Shown: piece by piece, positions 1 to 6,686 of the stretch
Position numbering within the stretch: position 1 is the stretch's first letter
How the letters are laid out: every line of letters starts with the position of its first letter
Source: Clostridium sp.
GTDB lineage: Bacteria; Bacillota; Clostridia; Clostridiales; Clostridiaceae
Assembly (NCBI GenBank): GCA_003539755.1
Contig: DPOH01000233.1
Coordinates: 1-9,182, forward strand
Length of the DNA: 9,182 nt
Reading direction: 5' to 3'
Notes under the pieces: generated by a model
The model's input: only the letters and a program-made list of their open reading frames with translations
The model's database searches: none
Told to the model about the DNA's origin: nothing
Made by a program: the position numbers and the translations under genes

Positions 1-77
1 GTTATAAATAATATTAATATTATACCATAGCTTTATAAGGATTGGAAATTTAACTTTAAAAGTTTACATTATTAATT

Positions 78-97
78 TTTGCCATAAGTTTGCCATA
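78..97. repeat. 9-bp direct repeat TTTGCCATA, 11-bp period
   Basis: TTTGCCATA occurs at 78-86 and again at 89-97, so the two copies start 11 bp apart, about one helical turn. They lie about 65 bp upstream of the likely -10 element of the following gene. This spacing would suit a regulator binding one face of the DNA, but no regulator is known and a chance repeat in AT-rich DNA is possible. The rest of 1-150 is AT-rich and holds nothing else that I recognise. Confidence 0.3.
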
Positions 98-158
98 TTC
101 ATATTGTATTATTATATTATAAAAGAAATTATTTAGATATTAATATTTATACAAAATA

Positions 159-167
159 TGATATAAT
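159..167 (+). promoter_or_regulatory. Extended -10 promoter for the 317-residue protein gene
   Basis: TGATATAAT at 159-167 is a perfect TATAAT hexamer with the TGn extension one base upstream. No good -35 hexamer is found 17 bp before it, which is typical of extended -10 promoters. The start codon is 48 bp downstream and is preceded by GGGGAGA (204-210). This is a sigma-A-type prediction from sequence only. Confidence 0.5.
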
Positions 168-214
168 TTGCATAAAGAAAACATTTTCATAATTGTTATA
201 AATGGGGAGATAAG

Positions 215-1168
215 ATGGAAAAAATAATAAAAGATGTCTGTGATTATACTATAAATAATTATAGATATGCTGTACAGAATTTAAGATATGATGGTGATTA
301 TATAAATCATTATTCTGCACTTATGAATGGATATTATAAAAAATCTATTAATGATAAAGAAGTTAAGGAAATAAGAACGTATATAAGAAAAAATACTCAT
401 AATATGTCTGTACTAAGAGGGGATATACTTTACATAGTTTCATTTCTAATAGAGTTGTGTAGTAGAGAGAAGATTGAAATTTGCAATGAGATAATAGAAA
501 CATTAGAAATGCTTACTGATTATGGTTTTAAGGAATGTGGTTATTTAGCATTAGTATCATATTCCATAGTAAAATATTGTGATAGAAGTAAGAGAGAAGA
601 GGTAATAAAAAAGACTAAAAATATTTTCATGGTTATGAAAAAGAAATATGGTAATTTAACAACAGAAGATGATTATATTTTATGTGCATTATTAGCTATA
701 AGTAATATAGATTTTGAAAATATATTAGAACAGGAAGATTATATATTTAAGAGAATGCATGATTTAAGATTATTTTCAGACAATGGAGTTCAGTGCCTGA
801 CTAATTCGATGATGCTCAATACTAAGAAAAATATAGCAGGAGACGTATCAGAATTTCTTTTAAATCTAAAAGATAAAGGGATTAAAGTTGGACGCCAATT
901 TTTACAACTAATAGGTATAATGATTAAAGATCAAGATTTAGACAAAAGCATAGAAGATATAAATGAAGTAATAGAATATTTATGTAATGAAGAAAGTGAA
1001 TATGGATTTTATATTGATAAAGATTTTAGAAATATGATTGCTTTTATGATTGTATTTATGGATTACTATAAATATGAAATAAAATATGTAGATGAACTTC
1101 TTGCATTTGGAACATATTCATTTTTACTTAGTAAGAATCAAGGACTTTTAAATGAAGTGTTAGCATAG
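215..1168 (+). CDS. Protein of unknown function, DUF4003-like
   Basis: This gene encodes a 317-residue soluble protein with no signal peptide and no membrane segment. It starts at an ATG preceded by GGGGAGA with a 4-nt spacing. The sequence looks almost entirely alpha-helical, with alternating charged and hydrophobic residues and several scattered cysteines (for example Cys9, and others around residues 80 to 115). The middle segment around residues 180 to 200 (FKRMHDLRLFSDNGVQCL) and the overall size resemble the DUF4003 family of Firmicutes, whose function is unknown. That assignment is from memory of the family pattern and is not secure. The gene has its own likely promoter and ends 10 bp before a strong terminator, so it appears to be a single-gene transcription unit. 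No catalytic motif is visible and I do not propose a function. Confidence 0.7.
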   Translation: MEKIIKDVCDYTINNYRYAVQNLRYDGDYINHYSALMNGYYKKSINDKEVKEIRTYIRKNTHNMSVLRGDILYIVSFLIELCSREKIEICNEIIETLEMLTDYGFKECGYLALVSYSIVKYCDRSKREEVIKKTKNIFMVMKKKYGNLTTEDDYILCALLAISNIDFENILEQEDYIFKRMHDLRLFSDNGVQCLTNSMMLNTKKNIAGDVSEFLLNLKDKGIKVGRQFLQLIGIMIKDQDLDKSIEDINEVIEYLCNEESEYGFYIDKDFRNMIAFMIVFMDYYKYEIKYVDELLAFGTYSFLLSKNQGLLNEVLA

Positions 1169-1178
1169 GATATATATG

Positions 1179-1224
1179 AAAAAAATAGACTGGATAATTA
1201 AGGAGTTATCTAGTCTATTTTTTT
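1179..1224 (+). terminator. Strong hairpin terminator, possibly bidirectional
   Basis: A long stem pairs 1179-1197 with 1206-1224: the core AATAGACTGGATAA pairs with TTATCTAGTCTATT with one G-T pair, extended by an A-run against a T-run. The loop is TTAAGGAG (1198-1205). The T-run on the + strand follows the stem and the A-run precedes it, so it could act in both directions. It ends the upstream unknown gene and isolates dinB. Confidence 0.85.
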
Positions 1225-1287
1225 ATAAAAACATTTATGATAAAGTATTGTTAAGAATAATATGTTATGTAGAGGTGTGGAATTATT

Positions 1288-2334
1288 ATGGATAATAATA
1301 TCTTACATGTTGATATGGATGCTTTTTTTGCATCAGTAGAACAAAATGACAATCCAGAACTTAGGGGAAAACCTGTTATTGTCGGAGGAATGAGTGAAAG
1401 AGGTGTTGTTTCTACATGCTCTTACGAAGCAAGAAAATATGGAGTACATTCAGCAATGCCTATATTTATGGCAAAAGAAAAATGCCCAAATGCAGTATTT
1501 GTAAGTGGAAGATATGGGAGATATACAAAAGTTTCTCAAGATATATTTAAGATACTAAATGACGTAACACCAATTATAGAACAAGTATCTATAGATGAAG
1601 GGTATTTAGATATTTCAGGGAGTAGATTTGCAAGTGGACTTGAAGCTGCTAGATATATTAAAAATAAGGTGTATAGAGAAATAGGATTAACTATATCAGT
1701 AGGTATTTCATATAATAAATTTCTTGCAAAGCTTGCTTCAGATTGGAATAAACCAAATGGCATAAAGGTAATATCAAAAGATATGGTACCAGATATTTTA
1801 TTGCCTCTTCCAATTTCTAAAATACATGGCCTTGGAAAAGTATCAGTAGGAAAGCTTAATAATATGGGAATATATTATATCCGTGATTTATATAAAATGC
1901 CTAAAGAATTTTATATTGAGTATTTAGGAAAGAATGGATTAGAAATATATGAAAGGATTAGAGGCGTAGATAATCGAAAAATAGAAACTGTACGTGAAAG
2001 AAAATCTATCGGAAAAGAAAGAACATTAAAATTTGATACAAATAATAAAGAAGAGTTATTAGAATATATAAAGGAATTTTCATATGAAATTGAAGATATT
2101 TTAAGTAGAAAAAATATTTCAGGAAAGACTGTAACTCTTAAATATAAAACAAAAGATTTTGAAAATCATACGAGAAGTAAAACCTTAAATCATTATGTCT
2201 CAACCAATAAGGAAATATATAATACTGCTAAAGAAATGTTAGAAATTGAAGAACTTAATCAAAATGTAAGGCTGATAGGAGTAAGTATATCTTCATTTAA
2301 AGAAACTCAAATTGAGCAGATGACTTTGTTGTAA
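1288..2334 (+). CDS. dinB: DNA polymerase IV (Y-family translesion polymerase)
   Basis: This 348-residue protein is a Y-family polymerase that copies past damaged bases and is error-prone. The N-terminal motif HVDMDAFFASVE carries the metal-binding Asp9 and the likely steric-gate Phe14. The SIDEGYLDIS motif gives catalytic Asp103-Glu104, the same numbering as E. coli DinB. The palm-domain motif SVGISYNKFLAKLASDWNKP and the helix-hairpin-helix-like segment ISKIHGLGKVSVGKL follow, then the little-finger domain (about residues 240 to 340). The last five residues, QMTLL (344-348), match the sliding-clamp binding pentapeptide, so the C-terminus is complete. The ATG is preceded by AGAGGTG (1271-1277) with a 10-nt gap. 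The gene stands alone between a terminator upstream and a 148-bp gap downstream. I see no convincing LexA operator before it. Family length and motifs make the assignment secure. Confidence 0.97.
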   Translation: MDNNILHVDMDAFFASVEQNDNPELRGKPVIVGGMSERGVVSTCSYEARKYGVHSAMPIFMAKEKCPNAVFVSGRYGRYTKVSQDIFKILNDVTPIIEQVSIDEGYLDISGSRFASGLEAARYIKNKVYREIGLTISVGISYNKFLAKLASDWNKPNGIKVISKDMVPDILLPLPISKIHGLGKVSVGKLNNMGIYYIRDLYKMPKEFYIEYLGKNGLEIYERIRGVDNRKIETVRERKSIGKERTLKFDTNNKEELLEYIKEFSYEIEDILSRKNISGKTVTLKYKTKDFENHTRSKTLNHYVSTNKEIYNTAKEMLEIEELNQNVRLIGVSISSFKETQIEQMTLL

Positions 2335-2388
2335 AATAATATAATTTAAATTATTTCTAAAAAAGTATATCTATTTTAGCACTTAAAG

Positions 2389-2400
2389 AATATTAATATT
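2389..2400. repeat. Perfect AT palindrome in dinB to Lon-like gap
   Basis: AATATTAATATT is a perfect 12-bp palindrome. It is nested within a wider inverted pair, AGTATAT (2364-2370) and ATATACT (2401-2407). There is no GC-rich stem or T-run, so it does not look like a terminator. It could be an operator, part of a promoter, or a result of AT-rich composition. GTATA at 2365-2369 followed after 19 bp by AATATTA (2389-2395) also loosely resembles a forespore sigma-F/G promoter. Confidence 0.25.
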
Positions 2401-2415
2401 ATATACTATTAATTT

Positions 2416-2474
2416 AAGGAGGAGACTACTTTGGAAAAATGCAGTTGAGTTTTGGAAGAATAAATTCAAAGTAG
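2416..2474 (+). other. Strong RBS with overlapping mini-ORFs before Lon-like gene
   Basis: AAGGAGG (2416-2422) is the best ribosome binding site in this gap but is about 60 bp before the Lon-like start. Eight bases after it, TTG at 2431 opens a five-codon ORF (MEKCS) that stops at 2446-2448. An overlapping ATG at 2439 opens an 11-codon ORF (MQLSFGRINSK) that stops at 2472-2474, only 8 nt before the Lon-like ATG at 2483. The Lon-like start has only a weak GTAGAA in front of it. The arrangement suggests a translated leader that couples ribosomes to the downstream gene, or a relic of an older start. Neither peptide has any recognised function. Confidence 0.4.
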
Positions 2475-2482
2475 AATAAATT

Positions 2483-4789
2483 ATGAAGAGAGAATTAACT
2501 CCAAATGAAATTATTTTTTCAGCAGTGTGTAATGATGTAAAAATACAAACTGATATTAATAGAATACCAAAAAATAAGACCACATTAAATAAGATTAAAA
2601 AAGCTTTAAGTGTTGAAAAAGATGGATACAATATTTATTATGTTGATTCTTTTTCTAAAGAAAAATTAGAAGATTTAATTAATTATATTAAAAGTATATA
2701 TGAAAACAAAGATAGACCTCAGGATATATGTTATGTAATAAGCGGAGAATATATTAATCCTTCACCTTTATTTGTCCCAAATGGTAAGGGGAATCTTCTA
2801 AAGGAAATGCTAGATGATATAAAGGAAAAGTATATAGATTGTATAAGTGATTTTTATAGTAGTAGCTCTGATGAAGAGAAAGAAGGAATAATTGAAGAAA
2901 TAAGTGAAAAAAGAAATAATTATATAACAAGTCTTATGAATATGGCTAAAGCTAAGAATTTTGATATTAAGGCTACAAGTAATGGATTTGTATTTGTTCC
3001 TTTAAAAGATCAGGGAGATGAGATGACTAAGGACGAATATAATAATCTTGAAGGGGAAACTCAAGAAAGTATTGAAAAGCAAGCAAGTAATTTAAAAAAA
3101 GAAGCAGAGATAGTTCTAGAAAAATTAAAAGAAATTGAAACCGATTCAATAGGAAAATTAAAAAATATATATAAAGACTACTTAGGACAAAATATGCAAA
3201 AATATAAAGATGATTTTTTGTTAGAATTTATCACTGAGGATAATGTTTATAGATATCTAGTTGAAATATTTGCTGCTATAGATGATGAAGTTGTGGAATG
3301 TTATTCTATTAATCTTGAAGATGATGAAGAGGATATTCAAGATATATTTAAAAAATATGATGTTAATGTAATTGTGGATAATTCAGAGATAGAACATCCT
3401 AGAGTAATATATGAAGAGGACCCTACTATTTCAAATTTAATTGGAAATATAGAGTATAGGAATACAAATGGATCATATACTACTGATATTTCATTAATTA
3501 ATGCTGGAAGCCTTATTAAAGCAAATGGTGGATGTTTAATATTAAGGTTAAGTTCATTAGTAAGTAGTGGTAGTAGTTATTATTATTTGAAAAAAGCATT
3601 AACTCATGGAATTGTTGATTATAATTATACTAAAAATTATCTCGATGTACTTTCGATTGCAGGTTTGAAACCAGAAAGTATTCCTATAGATGTTAAGGTA
3701 ATACTGATTGGTGATTATGAAAGTTATGAAATATTATTTGATAAAGATGAAGATTTTAAAAGAATATTTCCTATAAAGATAGAAGCAGATACAGAAATAA
3801 AATATGATAGCTTTTCTAGAAATTCAATTATAGCTATGATAGAAAGCAAGATAAAAAAGGATAGATTATTAAATATTAATGATGATGCAGTTGATGAAAT
3901 AGTTAAGTATCTAGCAAGAATTGCTGGAGATAGAAGAAAAATATCAGTAGATGATTATTATTTAAATAGAATTTTATATTTAGCTAATAATAATGCCCAA
4001 ATAGAAGATAGAAAAGAGATAACAAGAGAAGATATAATTGATATTGCTTATGAAGAAGAAAAAATATTAGATGAAGTAATTGAAAGTTATAGAAGTAAAA
4101 AAATTTTATTTACTACAACTGGGGAAAGGGTTGGAATAGTTAATGCACTGGCAGTTGTGGGAACTGGAAGCTACAGTTTTGGAAAACCTATGAGAGTGAC
4201 TTGCCTTGCACTTCAAGGGGAAGGAAGGATAATAGATATTCAAAAGGAATGTAAATTGAGTGGAAGTATCCATGAAAAATCTATTTCAATATTACAGGGT
4301 TTATTAAGTAGCCTTTTAAGTCCCTATGAAAAACTACCTGTAGATTTGCAGTTAAGCTTTGAACAGACCTATGGAATGATTGAAGGTGATAGTGCATCAG
4401 TTGCAGAAATAATATGTATATTATCAGCATTAAGTAAGAGGCCTATAAGACAAAATATTGCAGTTACAGGATCGATAAATCAGTTTGGAGAAATACAGCC
4501 TATAGGAGGTGTTAATGAAAAAATTGAGGGATTTCATAGAGTTTGCAGAGAAATAGATACAATTGAAAATAAAGCTGTTCTTATTCCAAGTACAAATGTA
4601 AATGAACTAATTTTAAGTGGAGAAGTAGAAGAAGATATTAGAAAAGGCAAATTTCATATATATACTATGGAAAATCTTGATGATGCTATTGAGATATTGA
4701 TTTTAAACAAAGGTGAATCAGTTAAGGGCTTTTTTAAAGAAATAGATGATGAATTATCTAAATATAGAAATAATAAAAAGAAGAAATAG
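2483..4789 (+). CDS. Lon-like S16 serine protease with degenerate AAA module
   Basis: This 768-residue protein belongs to the Lon-like peptidase family whose members have an N-terminal domain, a split AAA module and a C-terminal S16 protease domain. The protease domain (about residues 540 to 745) is intact: EGDSAS contains the nucleophile Ser637, and PIGGVNEKIEGF contains the general base Lys680. The AAA part looks inactive. Family members usually carry a Walker A loop after GYNI, but here residues 54-61 read VDSFSKEK, with no GxxGxGK[T/S]. The Walker B position after ANGG (347-350) reads CLILRL, with Arg355 where an acidic residue is expected. Later AAA features persist (VKVILIGDYESY around 404, AGDRRKIS around 481). 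A coiled-coil-like insertion spans about 180 to 230. The start at 2483 fits the family N-terminus (LTPNEI), and a stop lies in frame just upstream. It probably degrades or binds proteins without ATP-driven unfolding; its substrates are unknown. It is not a member of the spoIIA operon, since a terminator follows. Confidence 0.9.
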   Translation: MKRELTPNEIIFSAVCNDVKIQTDINRIPKNKTTLNKIKKALSVEKDGYNIYYVDSFSKEKLEDLINYIKSIYENKDRPQDICYVISGEYINPSPLFVPNGKGNLLKEMLDDIKEKYIDCISDFYSSSSDEEKEGIIEEISEKRNNYITSLMNMAKAKNFDIKATSNGFVFVPLKDQGDEMTKDEYNNLEGETQESIEKQASNLKKEAEIVLEKLKEIETDSIGKLKNIYKDYLGQNMQKYKDDFLLEFITEDNVYRYLVEIFAAIDDEVVECYSINLEDDEEDIQDIFKKYDVNVIVDNSEIEHPRVIYEEDPTISNLIGNIEYRNTNGSYTTDISLINAGSLIKANGGCLILRLSSLVSSGSSYYYLKKALTHGIVDYNYTKNYLDVLSIAGLKPESIPIDVKVILIGDYESYEILFDKDEDFKRIFPIKIEADTEIKYDSFSRNSIIAMIESKIKKDRLLNINDDAVDEIVKYLARIAGDRRKISVDDYYLNRILYLANNNAQIEDRKEITREDIIDIAYEEEKILDEVIESYRSKKILFTTTGERVGIVNALAVVGTGSYSFGKPMRVTCLALQGEGRIIDIQKECKLSGSIHEKSISILQGLLSSLLSPYEKLPVDLQLSFEQTYGMIEGDSASVAEIICILSALSKRPIRQNIAVTGSINQFGEIQPIGGVNEKIEGFHRVCREIDTIENKAVLIPSTNVNELILSGEVEEDIRKGKFHIYTMENLDDAIEILILNKGESVKGFFKEIDDELSKYRNNKKKK

Positions 4790-4795
4790 TAGTCT

Positions 4796-4833
4796 AAAAC
4801 TCAGTGATAAGTATTATTTTTCGCTGAGTTTTT
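4796..4833 (+). terminator. Terminator after the Lon-like gene
   Basis: A 12-bp stem, AAAACTCAGTGA (4796-4807) with TCGCTGAGTTTT (4821-4832), contains one G-T pair and encloses a 13-nt AT-rich loop. It ends in a run of five T. It begins 6 bp after the Lon-like stop codon and separates that gene from the spoIIA operon. Confidence 0.8.
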
Positions 4834-4839
4834 CGTAAT

Positions 4840-4868
4840 ATAGAATAAGTTTAAATTATAATGAACAA
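4840..4868 (+). promoter_or_regulatory. Candidate sigma-H promoter of spoIIA operon
   Basis: ATAGAATAA (4840-4848), an 11-bp gap, then AATGAACAA (4860-4868) fits the Bacillus sigma-H consensus RnAGGAWWW / RnnGAATWW with one mismatch in each element. In B. subtilis the spoIIA operon is transcribed by sigma-H with Spo0A, so this is where such a promoter would be expected. In AT-rich DNA a two-mismatch match can arise by chance. No clear Spo0A box was found next to it. Confidence 0.35.
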
Positions 4869-4873
4869 AATAA

Positions 4874-4903
4874 TTGACGTTGCACTAAAAAATATGTTAA
4901 AAT
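4874..4903 (+). promoter_or_regulatory. Candidate sigma-A-type promoter of spoIIA operon
   Basis: TTGACG (4874-4879) and TAAAAT (4898-4903) are separated by 18 bp and each matches the sigma-A consensus at five of six positions. The element lies just before the strong ribosome binding site at 4924-4930. It is an alternative or an addition to the sigma-H-like element immediately upstream. Confidence 0.45.
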
Positions 4904-4933
4904 ATGGTAAAAAGGTCTTGTGCAAGGAGGTGA

Positions 4934-4996
4934 ATGGAGTATATCTCAAGTGTTAATATTATATTAATTGGGATGCTTCTAAATAAATGTATATAG
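4934..4996 (+). CDS. Possible 20-codon leader peptide overlapping spoIIAA start
   Basis: This short ORF begins with ATG 3 nt after AAGGAGG (4924-4930), the strongest ribosome binding site in the region. It encodes a mostly hydrophobic 20-residue peptide (core VNIILIGMLL). Its stop codon, TAG at 4994-4996, lies 10 bp inside spoIIAA, whose ATG at 4987 has only a distant GGGA as its own site. This geometry suits translational coupling, in which ribosomes finishing the leader restart on spoIIAA. The spacing of 3 nt between site and ATG is shorter than usual, which weakens the case. No homologue is recognised. It may be only a chance ORF behind a displaced binding site. Confidence 0.35.
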   Translation: MEYISSVNIILIGMLLNKCI

Positions 4997-5322
4997 GATT
5001 TGAGAGAAAGAATGATATTTTAATTGTTAATTTAAGTGGAGAACTTGATCATAATAGTGCAGAATCAGTACGGGTAAAGGTAGATAATAAGATTGATGAA
5101 GATAACATAACAAAAATTATATTAAACTTTTCAGGAGTTACCTTTATGGATAGCTCAGGAATTGGTGCTGTTATAGGACGCTATAAAAAAGTTTCTAATA
5201 TAGGAGGAAAACTTTGCGTAGTAGAAGTAAATAAAAATGTTGATAAGATATTTGACCTTGCAGGTTTATATAAAGTAATAAAAAAATATAGTACTGTTAA
5301 TGAAGCTGTGATGAGTATTTAG
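4987..5322 (+). CDS. spoIIAA: Anti-sigma-F factor antagonist SpoIIAA (STAS domain)
   Basis: SpoIIAA is the anti-anti-sigma factor that frees sigma-F in the forespore. In its unphosphorylated form it binds the SpoIIAB-sigma-F complex and displaces sigma-F; SpoIIAB inactivates it by phosphorylation. The 111-residue protein is one STAS domain: GELDHNSAE at residues 18-26, then TFMDSSGIGAVIGRYK, in which Ser56 corresponds to phosphorylated Ser58 of B. subtilis. Length and sequence match the family from end to end. The ATG at 4987 is supported by that match and by an in-frame stop at 4984-4986, although its ribosome binding site is weak (GGGA, 13 nt away). It is the first gene of the spoIIA operon, 15 bp before spoIIAB. 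SpoIIE, the phosphatase that activates SpoIIAA, is not in this window. Confidence 0.96.
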   Translation: MYIGFERKNDILIVNLSGELDHNSAESVRVKVDNKIDEDNITKIILNFSGVTFMDSSGIGAVIGRYKKVSNIGGKLCVVEVNKNVDKIFDLAGLYKVIKKYSTVNEAVMSI

Positions 5323-5337
5323 AGGAGGGGGCTAATC

Positions 5338-5769
5338 ATGTCTGAAAATAAAATGAATTTAGAGTTTTTAAGTAAATCTCAGAATGAGGGATTTGCTAGA
5401 GTTGCTGTTGCTGCTTTTGTAGCTCAGTTGGACCCTACAATAGATGAGATAAGTGATGTTAAAACTGCTGTGTCAGAAGCAGTAACTAACTGCATAATAC
5501 ATGGATATGAAAGTAGAGAAGATGGAATAATCAGAATTGAAACAGAAATAAAAGATAGAGAGGTTATTATATCTATAGAAGATAAAGGTAAAGGAATTGA
5601 TGATGTAGCACAGGCTATGGAACCCTTGTATACTTCAAGGCCTGACCTTGAGAGATCAGGAATGGGATTTACAGTAATGGAGACATTTATGGATGATTTG
5701 AAAGTCGAAAGCAAAAAAGGAATAGGCACTAAGGTAGTAATTAAGAAGAAATTCAGCATGGTAAGTTAG
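5338..5769 (+). CDS. spoIIAB: Anti-sigma-F factor and serine kinase SpoIIAB
   Basis: SpoIIAB is a cytoplasmic GHKL-fold ATPase that holds sigma-F inactive in the predivisional and mother cell, and phosphorylates SpoIIAA. The 143-residue protein has the expected boxes: the N box SEAVTNCIIHGYE with Glu47 and Asn51, the G1 box EDKGKGI around Asp82, and the G2 box RSGMGF at 106-111, which forms the ATP lid. Arg21 in NEGFARVAVA matches the B. subtilis Arg20 region that contacts both sigma-F and SpoIIAA. Its ATG has a strong site (GAGGAGGGGG) 7 nt upstream. The stop codon is directly followed by the sigF reading frame, which would help keep SpoIIAB and sigma-F made in proportion. Confidence 0.97.
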   Translation: MSENKMNLEFLSKSQNEGFARVAVAAFVAQLDPTIDEISDVKTAVSEAVTNCIIHGYESREDGIIRIETEIKDREVIISIEDKGKGIDDVAQAMEPLYTSRPDLERSGMGFTVMETFMDDLKVESKKGIGTKVVIKKKFSMVS

Positions 5770-5778
5770 GTGAATAAT

Positions 5779-6534
5779 ATGGAAAGAGGGAATATTAAAC
5801 GAGAGGACTATAATTATAATCAAAATAGTGAATTATTATCTTTAGCTAAAAAAGGTGATAATGATGCTATGAATAAATTGATTGAGATGAATCTTCCTTT
5901 AGTTGCATCTATAAGCAAAAAGTTCTTAAATAGAGGTTATGAATATGAAGATATATTTCAAATTGGTTCAATTGGATTAGTTAAGGCAATTAATAATTTT
6001 GATTTGAATTTTAATGTTAAATTTTCAACTTATGCTGTTCCAATGATAATAGGAGAAATAAAGCGTTTTTTAAGAGACGATGGAATGATAAAAGTAAGTC
6101 GTAATGTAAAAAGCCTTGCAAGAAAAATTCATTTTTATAAAGAAGAACTTACAAATAAATTGAAGAGGCCGCCTACAATAGAAGAATTGGCAGAATATGC
6201 TGAGGTAGAAAAAGAAGAAATAGTATTTGCTATGGAATCATCTAACACACTGCAATATTTATATGATACTATACATCAGGATGATGGTGCTCCAGTTCTG
6301 CTGATTGATAAATTAAGTGAAAAGAGTTCCGAAGATACTAATTTGATTGAAAAGATAGCGCTTAAGGAGGCATTACGTAGCTTGGATGAAAAAGCAAGAC
6401 AGATTATAATACTTCGTTACTTTAAGGATAAAACTCAAGTCCAGGTAGCTAATATGCTTGGTATAAGTCAAGTTCAAGTATCGAGGATAGAGAAAAAGGT
6501 TCTCCGTCAGATGAAAAAGAAACTGGAGGAATAA
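5779..6534 (+). CDS. sigF: RNA polymerase sigma-F factor (SpoIIAC)
   Basis: Sigma-F is the first forespore-specific sigma factor and switches on early forespore genes after asymmetric division. The product is 251 residues from the ATG at 5779. Region 2 runs from about 35 to 105 (FLNRGYEYEDIFQIGSIGL, then KFSTYAVPMIIGEIKRFLRD). Region 3 covers about 110 to 150. Region 4 covers about 195 to 250, with the helix-turn-helix TQVQVANMLGISQVQVSR. A GTG at 5770 lies in frame three codons earlier, abutting the spoIIAB stop. I prefer the ATG because AGGTG (5768-5772) sits 6 nt before it, whereas the GTG has no clear site. Near-full identity of motifs with Bacillus SigF, and position third in the operon, make this secure. 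Confidence 0.97.
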   Translation: MERGNIKREDYNYNQNSELLSLAKKGDNDAMNKLIEMNLPLVASISKKFLNRGYEYEDIFQIGSIGLVKAINNFDLNFNVKFSTYAVPMIIGEIKRFLRDDGMIKVSRNVKSLARKIHFYKEELTNKLKRPPTIEELAEYAEVEKEEIVFAMESSNTLQYLYDTIHQDDGAPVLLIDKLSEKSSEDTNLIEKIALKEALRSLDEKARQIIILRYFKDKTQVQVANMLGISQVQVSRIEKKVLRQMKKKLEE

Positions 6535-6572
6535 CTATATTAAAAATTAATAGAAAACTATAAGAAAAAATA

Positions 6573-6611
6573 ATGGAGTTAGATATGAAAAAAAATATAA
6601 TAAATTATTAG
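6573..6611 (+). other. Tiny 12-codon ORF between sigF and its terminator
   Basis: ATG at 6573 opens a 12-codon frame with an internal ATG at 6585. The internal ATG is preceded by GGAG (6575-6578) at 6 nt and would give MKKNIINY. The stop is TAG at 6609-6611, at the foot of the terminator stem. It is probably chance in AT-rich DNA, and is recorded because the internal start has a fair ribosome binding site. Confidence 0.15.
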
Positions 6612-6650
6612 AAGAAACTATTTATGTAAGAGTAAGTAGTTTCTTTTTTT
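6611..6650 (+). terminator. Terminator of spoIIA operon
   Basis: AGAAACTATTTA (6613-6624) pairs with TAAGTAGTTTCT (6633-6644) over 12 bp with one G-T pair, around the 8-nt loop TGTAAGAG. It is followed by an uninterrupted T-run to 6650. It lies about 80 bp after sigF and separates the spoIIA operon from the spoVA genes, so spoVA needs its own promoter. Confidence 0.88.
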
Positions 6651-6686
6651 GTACGTAAAGTTTTGTATTTATATGAGTTAGCTTTT

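Noticed and set aside
1225..1287. Possible LexA operator or clear promoter before dinB
   Set aside because: No GAAC-N4-GTTC-like palindrome is present. TTATGA-17-TAATAT (1235-1263) matches the sigma-A consensus too poorly to report as a feature.
1536..1763. Minus-strand 75-codon ORF inside dinB
   Set aside because: It lies wholly within the secure dinB frame, has no family resemblance, and low-complexity open frames arise easily opposite AT-rich coding DNA.
2334..2356. Possible terminator directly after dinB (AAATAAT with ATTATTT)
   Set aside because: The stem is all A-T, only about 7 bp, and is not followed by a proper T-run, so it is within what AT-rich DNA gives by chance.
2383..2631. 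Minus-strand 82-codon ORF across the Lon-like gene start
   Set aside because: It overlaps the N-terminus of the Lon-like protein, is composed mainly of phenylalanine, leucine and serine as expected opposite lysine-rich coding sequence, and matches nothing recognised.
4924..4937. Sigma-H -10 element reading GTGAATGG near the strong RBS
   Set aside because: The only upstream AGG-like box is 19 bp away with a mismatch and the wrong spacing, so the AAGGAGG is better read as a ribosome binding site.
5424..5759. Minus-strand 111-codon ORF opposite spoIIAB
   Set aside because: It is fully antisense to a well-conserved gene and shows no independent motif.
5770..5778. GTG at 5770 as the sigF start
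   Set aside because: It abuts the spoIIAB stop and has no ribosome binding site at suitable spacing, while ATG 5779 has AGGTG 6 nt upstream. It remains possible through translational coupling.
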